Part shown: piece by piece, positions 24,701-35,468 of the stretch
Numbering within the stretch: position 1 is the stretch's first letter
How the letters are laid out: every line of letters begins with the position of its first letter
Origin: Daucus carota subsp. sativus
Lineage: Eukaryota; Streptophyta; Magnoliopsida; Apiales; Apiaceae
NCBI RefSeq assembly: GCF_001625215.2
Contig: NC_030385.2
Coordinates: 46,091,598-46,155,597, forward strand
Length of the DNA: 64,000 nt
Reading direction: 5' to 3'
Program-made: the position numbers and the translations under genes
Notes under the pieces: generated by a model
Told to the model about the DNA's origin: nothing
The model's database searches: none
What the model saw: the letters and a program-made list of their open reading frames with translations, nothing else

Positions 24701-27028
24701 AGCTTATGTGGAGCCACAGTACGGATCTTAGACTTTTTGTCTGTTACTCGGCCAGCTCGCTTTGCTCCTAGTATTGTTGATATGCCTGAAACAAGCAAAA
24801 AGCTGGCACTAACACGTGGTGCAAGTGCAGCAAGTGGAATCAACGGTTGGATTGCCGCTGATGGTATGGGTAAAGAGCAGACTGAGGAACATGATGAAGC
24901 TGCAACGGCGGATGAGGGTAAGTCAATGTCAAATGTCGGAGTGGATCTTAATCTTACAATGGGTGGTGGACTACCCTCTGCACAGGTGCACATGAACGTG
25001 GTTACTGACCAACCCCAAGAGATAACTATAGGAAGAGATCTTATGATTGGGCAACCTTCCAGTAGTGAGGTCGGTGATCGCGCAGCATCATATGAATCAC
25101 GTGGTCCTAGTACTCGCAAAAGGAACTTGGAGGAAGGTGGAAGTACGGTTGACAGGCCCCAACTATTGGTACGGCAGGCAGATAGTGTTGAAGGGACTGT
25201 CATAGACCGTGATGGTGATGAGGTAAATGATGGTGAACAGTACTCTGCAGGCCCTTCTAAGCGTTCCCGGGAAGCTTATGCTTTTGAAACTTACCAGTCA
25301 TCTTATAGAAGAGATTCTTCTGGGGCAGGTCCTAGTCGCTCACTCGTTTTCGAGATTAATAGAGATGGCAATAGGGAAGATCTTTACAATCAGAGAGATG
25401 ATCAGTCTTTTGGCATCCCATCAGCAAGAGATTCAGCACGCGCATCCTCTGTTATTGCAATGGACACAATTGGTCATAGTGCAGATGATGATTCTATGGA
25501 AAGTGTTGAAAATCGTCCTGGGGATATGGATGACGTCCAGTTCCCCATGGCATTCAGGAACCCAGACCTGAATGAAACATCAGAACTGAACTACAGTAAT
25601 CAGGCTCAACAGAGTGTTTGTCTTCCAGCTGTAAGAGGGGCGGGTGATGTAGGTGTTAGCAGCACAAATGAAGAAGAAGTTTTGAATACTGATACTACAA
25701 CTGCTCGTGGAAGAGATGGGCCTAGCTTCGGGATAAGTGGTGGAAGTGTTGGTATGGGCGCTAGTCATGAAGCTGAAATACATGGTGCTGACCTCTCTGT
25801 CCACAGAGCAGATAGTGTTGTTGGTGACATGGAACCAGTTGCTGAAGTTACTGAGAATCAGGGACAAACTGGCGAATTCGCTCCAGATCCTGGACTAATG
25901 GGTGATTATGTCCCTCAAGAAATGGACCGGGAGTATCCTCATGGAGATAGTCAAGATCTGATGTCAGGGTCCGTAGCAAGGGCAGACAGTGGCTCAAAAG
26001 TTGTTGGTTCAGGAAAGGTTGAATCCGTTGAAAGTGGTGAAAAGACTAGTGACATGCACCTTTTGCCTAATGAAACCAGTAACCATCCATCTCATTCTTG
26101 CAATGCGATCTTGTGTTCTGGCTATGAAGCTTCCAAAGAAGAAGTAACACAGGCTGGCAAGGCATCACCTACCAATGACTCTGGATATCCCAAGGCAGAT
26201 GACATGGTTGCAAATGGTAAAGGTATGCATATTTCTTATTTCTTTGTCTATATATTGTTAGTTCTTCTTTTCTTGAGAATTTTAACATCACCATATTGCT
26301 TACTATCTAGAGCTTCCTAATGGAGAAAGCAACTATGAAGAAGCTGTGGAATTTGATCCAATTAAACATCATAATTATTTCTGTCCTTGGGTTAATGGGA
26401 ACGTAGCTGCAGCAGGATCCAGTAGCAACAGTGGCTCTGGTTCTGGTGCTAGTGCAATTGCTCTATGTGGTTGGCAGCTAACTTTAGATGCTTTGGATTC
26501 CTTCCAGTCACTTGGACAAGCCCCAGTCCAAACCGTCGAGTCCGAGTCAGCAGCATCTCTTTGCAAGGTTTGTCAAGTTCTGCTAAAATATCTCCGGAGG
26601 CTTCTATTCATCAAGTTCAATTGTTTTGTTTGAATTTCTCCTAGAAGGCATACAGAAGCTTAATGTATAGCCTAAATTAAAAGGCTTGTAGGACACTGAC
26701 TGAATAGTTATTAAAAGTAGAAGCTCATATGGAATTGTTAACCAAGCATGTGATTTGGGGACTCCTGAACATTTGTTATGCATGTGGCATGTGTTTTTCT
26801 TTCCATTTTAAGACAGTGTTTCAGTAGATAAGATCTTTTAGGAATTTGTCTAAACTTTAGCTACTGATAGTTCCTGTTTATAATATCTTAATGTCATATA
26901 TTTTGCATCTTTCTGATATATTTGAAGTTGGATCTAACTCTGTTACTTTCTTTTAGGATGATCAATTGACTCCTGGTAGGAAATTCTTGGCACTCAACTC
27001 CTTTAGCAGAAGCCATGGGCTAAACTGA
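21351..27028 (+). CDS. ILP1: ILP1-like C3HC zinc-finger protein (NIPA family)
   Basis: Seven exons (21351-21412, 21995-22244, 23094-23217, 24010-24356, 24455-26222, 26311-26567, 26957-27028) give 959 aa. Near residues 70-230 lies a C3HC/NIPA-type zinc finger: CRPWERGDLLRRL, GWVNVG..IECESC and HRINCPWRG. A second conserved block near 290-360 contains LISLCGWEPRWLP and LDCSLCGATV (Rsm1-like). The long middle is acidic and Ser/Gly-rich and probably disordered. The C-terminus has FDPIKHHNYFCPWVNG, a second zinc-binding type motif. The best match I know is Arabidopsis IAP-LIKE PROTEIN 1 (At1g17210). Animal NIPA is an F-box-like nuclear protein. The plant biochemistry is less certain. Two further splice-like sites after the stop suggest a spliced 3' UTR. 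Confidence 0.88.
21757..21795 (+). repeat. GA microsatellite in intron 1 of the ILP1-like gene
   Basis: A perfect run of GA dinucleotides follows a short CA run inside the first intron. It is likely length-polymorphic. Confidence 0.9.
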
Positions 27029-28357
27029 AATCGTATGCATTCTTCTGCAGTTGACCAACTGGTAATTATTTTCGCTGTGCCACAATCTTTAAAAAAATAT
27101 GTGGTAACTTCTAATCTGGTCACTAGTGTCATAATTTATCATGGATTATAATCTCCGTCCCTACATTGTCAAGTGTGTATGTTACTCATTATAAAGTTCC
27201 TGTAATATTATTAAATAAATACTTTGAATGCAGTTCTTCTTTCTGTTTATGTCCAAAGTATGCCCGCCTTACTATTATTTTTTTGCTTGACAGTTTGTGA
27301 AAATATATCTGTGTAGTGCAAATATTATTGCTTGGCTAAGGTAGCAATAAGTTTATGATATGAAGATATATCTATATAGTGCGAATTAAAACCAACACTA
27401 CATACTGCTTGATTTTGAAGACTAAGCCAAAACAATCATGTATGTAGTTCAAGTGTTAACTACAAGCTCATAGGTGGTTTTTTTGACATCGTGCGTATAC
27501 GGTATACCTGCTTAACACTGACCTTTAAACTTATGTTTAAACTTGCACCTTTGGCAGAAACGACCCTTGACACAGACAGATGCCTAGTTATGATTTGGTT
27601 GTCTCATGTCTGATGTTATGAAGATAATTTGGATAAACTTGTGCACCATGCAATATGTTGGTTAAGAATATCCATTGTTTACCTTTTTTTAAGCTTCAGT
27701 AACTTTATTAATACTGTAGTTAAAAATGAATTCTCTTTTAAGTGTTGTACATTTTACATTTCACCTTCTGCTTACCTGAATGCTGTTTCATGTGTGCTCT
27801 GTTGTGCTTGCAGTTCTGGTGGTGGATCAGGCTCCCTTTGACATCTCACATTCAACGTTGTGTTTACAGACTTTGCAAGAGAGGGGTTTATTTGCTTTCT
27901 GGACAGTGGGCACTGAATTAGATTTAGTATTGAGATGAAGAGTAGATAAATTATGCATGACATAAAGACATACATCTTCTCTTTTGTCTGGGTAGTCAGA
28001 ATAATATGTTATAATCGACAAGATAGACTCTGTGGAGCTGTTGGTTGGATTTAAATCTTTTATGGGCTAAAGTGCTCAAGTATACACCATATTTTACTTT
28101 ACAAATCATAAACTGCATCTGGATATATGGTTGTAATTATTCGAAAGAACAAACAAATAGTGGCTTCTTTTTACAGGGATTTAAGGATAATAACATTTGT
28201 TTTTTTTAAATCCTTTTTTTATGTTAACATTGGTCAATTTTATTTTACTTGATATAAGGTGCTGTAGTCACAGCAAAAGTTCGTTCTGAGTTGTGAACTT
28301 AAAGTTGTAATTTCAATGTTTTCTTATTTATTAGTAAGGTTTTTTTCCTTAAAGTAA

Positions 28358-28972
28358 GAGCATCTCTAAGGGTGATTTCTAAATTTGTTAGTTATAATGA
28401 TTATGTAAATTGTTTATATAAGTTTTTTGCTAACAGGTGAGAAAAACACTCCAATGGGCTTATGTATAATTATGTCAAGTTAAAATTATACATAATAGCT
28501 TTACTAGTTCAACAAATTTATTGAATCAAATATGATTATCTATATTTTTTTAGCTAAAGGATGATGGTTGGAGAGTATTTATTTTTACATATCTAAAAAT
28601 GCCACTTAGATGACACATAAGATGACACATAGATATTATAACTAACAGGTCTCAACCTTGGAGATGCTCTTGGGTGAAAACAAAAACTGTTAGCTAAAAT
28701 ATAATAAAATAATGATTGTGTAAATTTTTACATAAGGGGAAGGGTAGACACTCCAATGGTATTATGCATAATATGATAGCTAAAATTATATCTAAAAGGT
28801 TTGTTGGTTCAGCAAATATAGTCAATCAAAATATGGTTATCTATAATTTTTGCTAAGGGGAACATGGTTGGAGTCCAAAACTTTTACATATTCTCTAAAA
28901 ATTGACACCTAGATGCCACCTAAGTGCCATGCAGACAATTTAGCTAAGGGTTTTGTTCCCTTGGAGATGCTC
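28358..28972. mobile_element. Dimeric Tourist-like MITE, 615 bp
   Basis: The left end gagcatctctaag follows TAA (28355-28357) and the far right end ttggagatgctc precedes TAA (28973-28975). A second right end, ttggagatgctc, sits inside at about 28658-28669. The segment after it repeats the first unit (gattatgtaaat / gattgtgtaaat, cactccaatgg, gttggttcagcaaat). Two copies are thus joined head to tail and the second lacks its left terminus. The TAA duplication flanks the whole pair. Confidence 0.75.
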
Positions 28973-29331
28973 TAAGGATTTATCGTTAGCTATGGGTTTG
29001 CAAAAATTTAACGAAACTTCACATGAATCTGGGTATGGAGTGAAGGGAATGCTTAAAATTTTGGTGTACAAGCAAAGTGAGCTACAATCACATTCTGTGG
29101 TTATGCCTATGCAAGTCCAAACTGCAGCTTCATGTTACCCCCAACGTGGATGCAATTCCTTGTAAATTTGTAATTCGAATCTACAAATGAAAATTACAAA
29201 TTCACAATTAACAAGATTTAGGTACTTATTTTCATGGTTGTCGGTTGAGGATAGGCCCGGTGAATACAATTGTGTGAGATAAATAAAAACCAAAAATCAA
29301 GTCAGTTGTGAGAGAAAAATAAAAACCTAAG

Positions 29332-29717
29332 AGCAAGCCCAATGCAATTCCCTATTTTCAACCCTTAAAATATTATATTTTAATGGTTATCTAAAATATT
29401 GGGGATCAAAAAGCTATTTTGCTCCAACGGTGTTCCCTATTTAATTCCTTATATTTTAAATCTATATATACAAGTCAAGGAGAGAGAAAAATTGCACTAA
29501 TAAATAACAGAAAAATAAGAGGAAATATGAGCTGGTGATGACATGGAGCATATAGGGGGTTGCTTTTTCATCCCTCAAATAAGAGGTTGAACTTTCTCTC
29601 ACCTAAAATTAATAGGGGATAGGGAGTTGCGTTGGAGGAGCTCTTTTTGTTCTCAATCCTCAAATTTTGTCCATGTAGATCAAATATAGGTAAGGAATGG
29701 GTGCATTGGAGTTGCTC
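29332..29717. mobile_element. Tourist-like MITE, 386 bp, different family
   Basis: The left end gagcaagcccaatgcaattcc is the imperfect inverse of the right end ggaatgggtgcattggagttgctc. TAA flanks both sides (29329-29331 and 29718-29720). The inside is AT-rich and noncoding. The ends differ from the GAGCATCTCC family although the target is the same. Confidence 0.7.
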
Positions 29718-29849
29718 TAAGTCAGTAGTAGCTCTTGCGGATGTTTCGTATGCATATAGCCATATACTTCGACGATCGCGAATAAAGCAGACAATTAAAT
29801 AATCAACTAAATAAGGACTGAATTCAATTTTGTACTACATTTTTTTATA

Positions 29850-30937
29850 GGGAAAATAGATTTTTTTGCCACCCAACTTATTATTTGTTTAGAAACCTAC
29901 CACTGAACTATAATTTTTTTCTTTTTTGTCACTAATGTTAGTTCAGACTTTTTTTTGTCACTAACGTTAGGTTCGGATTTGATTATTAACACTATGTTAT
30001 TTTTTTAGTATTATTAAAATATAGTGTTAGTCTGCAATATAATGACGATCTGATATGTGTCTATATCTTTATGTTGTGTCCTAGGTAGTTTACCTTGGAG
30101 GACGAGAGTTGGACACCCATTTTGAGACTCCAAAAAATTTCAAAAATTATTTTATTTTATTTTTTCTGAATAAAATTTAATGTTGGTTTTTTTTTTCCTT
30201 AAAAAAACGTTGGATTTTTTCTTGTCACTAACGTTATGTTTTAATTTGATTATTAACAATATGTTATTTTTTTAGCATTATAAAAATATAGTGGTAGTCT
30301 GCAATATTATGGTGATATGATATGTGTCTATAATATTATATACAGTCATCTATGTGTCACTTAGCTAGTTTACCTTGAAGTATGAGAGTTTAACAGATAT
30401 TTTAAGAACCTAAAAAAATTAGTTTTATGAATTATTTTAATACTCCACAAATATATGGTATCACTTGACTTTATAGTTCTTTACCACTACTTGTCACATA
30501 TTTTAAGGTTCCCACTTTTTATAAATATAGTTCCATAAGTTAATTATGAGATCTCCTTTCTGAGTAAAAAAATCCGTACTCTCGTCCTCTAAGATAAACT
30601 ACCTAGGACACATTTAGGGCATTTCCCAAAATGCCCCTTCAAAAGTTAACGGTAACGGCAGAAGATAACGGAAAGGGTGCAAAGTGTCTACGGGTTAAAA
30701 GTAAGGGGCTGCATAGTGTTTATTCCAAAACTATTAGGTGCAATGTGCAACATGCTGAAATTAAAGGGGTGCCAAATGCAATTAACTCTATAGTGTTAAT
30801 AATCAAATCCGAACCTAACGTTAGTGACAAAAGAAAAATCCGAACCTAATATTAGTGGCAAAAAAGAAAAAAATTATAGTTCAGTGGTAGGTTTTTAAAC
30901 AAATAATAAGTTGGGTGACAAAAAAATCTATTTTCCC
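29850..30937. mobile_element. Non-autonomous MULE with long TIRs, 1088 bp
   Basis: The left end gggaaaatagatttttttgcc and about 90 further bases are inverted at the right end, which finishes aaaaaaatctattttccc. The 9-bp duplication ttttttata lies at 29841-29849 and 30938-30946. Inside, a block of roughly 200 bp starting near 29940 (cactaacgtta ... gtagtttaccttgga) is repeated near 30217. There is no transposase. Nine-bp duplications and long TIRs point to the Mutator superfamily. Confidence 0.8.
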
Positions 30938-31249
30938 TTTTTTATAACATAATATGACCGAAAATATCCCGGATACATTGTATAGTTTTTGGAAAATAAA
31001 GAGTTGAAATATTTTCAATTTCTTTAAACCGGCCCAATACCTAGCAAGTAGCAAGTAATATAAATTGTAGTCTCAAGTAACGTCTTGTTAGTTGTTTACT
31101 TGCCTTGATTTTCTCAGCTGAGCTGCGCGCCCAAGGTAAACCCCAAGCTTATATCTCCTCCTTTTCGATTCTTAGGGTTTGCTTTTTCTTGATTTTAATC
31201 GCTCGCCTCTATTTTCTCTTGTTAACTGCAGATAACTTAACAGTCATCC

Positions 31250-31304
31250 ATGGATTCTCAGCCCGAACCCGTCAACTACATTTGTGGAGGTTTGCCCTAA
31301 TATA

Positions 31305-31352
<48 letters not shown>

Positions 31353-33040
31353 TCTCTCTCACCCCCCTCTCTCCCCCGCTCTCTCTCCCTCTCTCACACG
31401 CGTTTATGTGCTGTAACTGAATTGTGTTGAACTTGTGCGCAGATTGTGGACAAGAAAACACGCTGAAGCCGGGTGATGTAATACAGTGCCGTGAGTGTGG
31501 TTATCGTATCTTGTACAAGAAGCGCACCCGCAGAAGTAATTATTCCCCTCACCATGTTTTTACATGCATCAAATTTTTGTTATGTTCCGATTTAATTTTA
31601 ATTGGTTACGATGTGAATTAGTTGAATTTGCGAATTTGATTATGTGTCAGTATTTTTTTTATTAGTCTTATTATACTGAAAATGGGGAAATTGAATTTTC
31701 ATATGATGTTGGAATTTTGCTAATTATCTTTAAAAGATCAATGTGACACTTACATTGTGACTGAGAGGGGACATTTGTTTAAGCTCATGTTTAGGTGTTT
31801 TTATTTGTTTCCTCCTTTTGTTGCTTAAATTGTAAAGCCCTTTGGTTAGCCAACTATATATTGTCCTCTTTGGATCTGTCTAGTTGAGCATTTGTCATGT
31901 GGGATATTACTAACATTAGATAATCGATTCTTAGAAAGTGAGAGTTGATTTTTTTTGGGTGATCAGGGGATTGAAATTGGGTAGACAATTCATGCAACAA
32001 TTAAGGGCCTCAGATTTGTTTTTATTAATTAATCTTTCTGCCTATTTGGGTATCATAGCATTAGGGTTATCCTTAGAAAGCTCATATAATGTTATTTAGC
32101 TCAAACATTAATTGCGGTTTAGACAGTGTAACAGTTATCTCACATTGATGGAACTTGTACATATTCTATTAATATCTGTAGGACATATGTTACTATGTTA
32201 GATTGGTGTTGGTAGCTTGGCCTCGTACCTTGAGCTCTTTTAATTTAATCATAGTTAATATTTTTTTTTCTATTGATAGTTTTAATGTGATGATCTTCCA
32301 GTTTAAAGCCCTTGTCAAAGATGTCAATTGTAAGGGATTGTTCGATCTTTTGATATAGTGTTAGTTTGGTTAATATTATGTGGGTAGGGATGTGAGTCAT
32401 GTGACAATCATTTGTTTTTGAAACTACTAAGACGCGTGTTATTTTTTTATGTCAAGATTTGAATTATTTTTAGTTGGGTTACAGTTACATTTCTGATATA
32501 TCTGATAACTCACTCTGGGTCCTCGGGTCGGACAATAGTATAAAGTTATAGCAAACATAATGTCTCCCAGATAATGAAATATGTTGACATGCGGAGGAAC
32601 TTATTTACCAGTCATATCATCTACAATCACCTGAATCTCGAGACGTTCTTCAAACCAATCATATGCTTTTATTGGGATATGTGGAATTATTTTCCAAGAA
32701 CTTTACATGACACTTTTATCTTGTACAGCTCAAGCAAAACACCTTAAAAGAAGAGCCCATTTGAAAATCAAAACAGTATTCCTTATAATAGCTTTTTATA
32801 TGTGATGGGGGCTGCTCTGCAACCCCTAAATAATAGCTTTTTATATGTAATGGGGGCTGCTGACATGTTTCATTGATGTGATCCGCAACCCCTAAATATT
32901 GTTCTGCGCTTGTCCTACATATTCATTATACTTTGTTGATCAGTCATGGAGAAATTGTTACACCTTTGAGGAGTTTGACCATGACACAATTGATTAATTT
33001 TGTCATCTATCACGCAGTTGTCCAGTATGAAGCCCGTTGA
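31250..33040 (+). CDS. NRPB12: RNA polymerase I/II/III subunit RPABC4 (RPB12-like)
   Basis: Three exons (31250-31289, 31443-31535, 33018-33040) give 51 aa, the usual length of the family. The protein has the zinc ribbon CGDCGQEN ... [16 protein letters not shown] and ends VQYEAR, as in eukaryotic RPB12/RPABC4. The two CxxC pairs bind one zinc ion, and this shared small subunit helps assemble the polymerases in the nucleus. The first intron carries a long CT repeat. The second intron, about 1.5 kb, separates the last seven codons. The short size and near-complete conservation make the call strong. Confidence 0.93.
31304..31348 (+). repeat. CT microsatellite in intron 1 of RPB12-like gene
   Basis: An uninterrupted ct run continues as an imperfect CT/CCCT tract to about 31397. 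It is pyrimidine-rich intron sequence. Confidence 0.9.
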
Positions 33041-33520
33041 AGAATGATTAAAGAAGTGCCCTCAAGAAGATGAAAAAGGATGCTACATGTAGAGGGATGA
33101 TACAGCAGTCTTTTATGTTTTCTATCACCTCAAGGCAGTCTATTTCTATATTGTAAAAACTAGCATTATGCAGATATTTGACTTTTGAGTGAATATGATA
33201 ATGTCTGTTGTGTTATTTTCTGCTATGTGTACTTTGGGTCTTGTTTGTGCTTGAAGAAAGGAGAACTTTTCAGATGAATGGGCATGCCAACCTTGAGATT
33301 TAAAGTATGGTAAATGTTGAATTTGGTAGGTTCAGCACTTCCGGCTATGTAGCCATTCAATGCCAAAGTCCAGAGCTTAAACTAAAAATAAAAATAAAGA
33401 ACAATTTGGTTATAAATATCAAATATCAAAGTTCACAACTAAGAACAATTTGTTTGTGAATCAGTAAACAATAATGCAGAACTATATCCTCTGTATAGTT
33501 GCAAAAGCTTGCTTGATTTC

Positions 33521-34485
33521 TTAAGTGTGAAAGACAGAAGACATGTCAATTCCTTTGTTAGTGTAACCCACAGGTGCTTCGTATCTGCTAAAGAGTCTGT
33601 AGGAGGAGATGAGTGAAAGCACTGCGTAACAGATTACTACTGCAAAGGTTATGGCCAAGGATGCGGTGGCTTTGTGACAGAACTTCCCCAAAGACCCGCA
33701 AGCTCCGCTCCAGGTGATGGCTGCGTCGCCCTTGTATGCCAGGTAAACAACTTCAGTTGACACCGCCCCAGCTCCCAATATTATGTATGTGAAGACCTGA
33801 GAAACGCCATTTGATACTGAAATAATTAGATAGTTGCATTGTGTTTTACACAAATATATAGGCTCGTTTAGTAACTATTTGCTATTCAATTCAACCTGGT
33901 CTAGGACGAAGAAAGTCCAGGCTCGAAACATGGTTGAGGGACGTGGAAGGGCCGAGACAAGAGCAGAGAGGAAGGAGTATCCGGCACATACACCACTGGC
34001 CTGTACCAAATACCTGCAGTCACACAAAGTTAACCGGATCATCTGTAAAACAATCTTTTTCCTGAGTTTTAATTTTTTTTCGAGATTAAATCTGTCATAT
34101 TATTCATGTCAAGTACTCTAACCAGACTTATCCATGGGAAAGAATGTTTGACATATGCTTCTTGCCGATTGAGCATTGAAACTAACAATGACCTCTGAAC
34201 GACTAAACACGGTAAACATCAATTACAAATATATATGTGCTGCAAGATAGATCATCTGCATGAAACTCAAAGTACAAACCTGAAAGCTCCAAGGTTGGAG
34301 TAGGAGAGTAAACCGAAGTCGTCACTTGATTGAGAGTTGGAAAGCATGAGCACAAGCGAAACGATGCATAAGCTCATCGGCAGCAGACGTAGCATGCTCT
34401 CTGTCTTCCGCATGCTACTGCTTCCATTTTCTTCCCCTGCATTTTTATCCCCTCTTGCTGCTGCTACTGATGGCGATGATTCCAT
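33521..34485 (-). CDS. CASP-like membrane protein (2A type)
   Basis: Three exons (34485-34280, 34013-33896, 33796-33521) give 199 aa with four predicted membrane helices. Helix 1 is at [20 protein letters not shown]. Next come [20 protein letters not shown], then [20 protein letters not shown] with the following CGSLGKFC, then [18 protein letters not shown]. The conserved charged residues of the CASP/DUF588 family are present: Arg in helix 1 and Glu in [10 protein letters not shown]. Casparian-strip-like proteins form plasma-membrane scaffolds. The exact role of 2A members is less known. From memory the Arabidopsis counterpart is At1g17200. The ATG at 34485 starts a Ser/Glu-rich cytosolic N-terminus of about 30 residues. 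Confidence 0.87.
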
Positions 34486-34747
34486 TCTCCTCGACGAACT
34501 TTTTACTATATTTCGTTTCTCTGTTTGTCTTAGATCATGGTATAAAGAGCCAAGTTTCCTTGATGATTTATACTAGTACTCATATAATAGCAGTGAAAGA
34601 AATAAGGAGGTTTCGAGCTTTTATTTATGGCTAATTATGGTGTAGTATTTATTTTCAATATTAATGGAGCTGAGGGTAAGGTTGGTTGAGGAGCATTTCT
34701 TGCCTTGCAGAGCCACACTTCCCCATACGCATTTGCAAGGTGATACA

Positions 34748-34931
34748 AGCTCATAGTTTATCTTTTTTTTTTTTAATTTTTTTGACAAATATGGCTTGTA
34801 GCCTTACAAATGAGTATCTGTTCTACGAAACTCTCGGGGTGAGCCAGGGTCGAACCCAGGACCTGGGACGACAAAGGATAAACTCTTTACTACTGAGCTA
34901 TCCAACCGTGCTCAGCTCATAGTTTATCTTT
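34748..34931 (-). mobile_element. tRNA-derived SINE with 18-bp target duplications
   Basis: The element body is about 34766-34913. Read on the minus strand it starts with an A-box-like ggatagctcagtagtaaag, has a B-box-like gggttcgaccctgg, and ends in a poly-A tail (poly-T at 34765-34777). The direct repeat agctcatagtttatcttt occurs at 34748-34765 and again at 34914-34931. Long target repeats, a tRNA-like head and an A tail define a SINE moved by LINE machinery. The target copies match perfectly, so this copy is likely young. Confidence 0.85.
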
Positions 34932-35468
34932 GTGTTAATAGAACAAGTAGAAAGAAAGTGATATATTACTTGCCAGTTGCCACTACTGACAAGTACATTT
35001 GGTATGCATGCATCTTCCAGTATGTTATGGGCAGGAGTAATAACACAGCCAGAATTTGACAACTACCTTTCAATTCCTTGACCTGTGTTCTCTACAATTC
35101 GGAAGAATTGTTGAAAATACGACATCAAGGTAGTTCTACACGCGACTATAGTTAAAAACAGGCACGCCATGGACAATACCTATCCTATTTCGTTCTACAC
35201 CAGCAAACTATCATCTTTTCTTGTGAAGGTGATAATATTATGATGAACACAAATTGTGACCTTCAATATATAAACCACATGTCACCCGTTCAGAATACAC
35301 TTATGCCGGAATTCATAATGTGCGACTTGACAAGTCCCACATTATTATAACACTGTGTGCCACTGTTCTGAGATTCTGTAACTTTTTTCTAATGATTTGC
35401 ATTTTTGACAAAAAAGAAGCAAATGGAGAATATTATAGACAAGATCCATGGAATTATGTTAAACTTCA

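Noticed and set aside
24532-25203. 223-codon minus-strand frame opposite ILP1
   Set aside because: It is a shadow of the long ILP1 exon, whose plus-strand zinc-finger motifs and splice continuity are clear.
34830-34910. tRNA-like sequence with A and B boxes
   Set aside because: It lacks a full cloverleaf and sits inside a SINE with target repeats, so it is not a functional tRNA gene.
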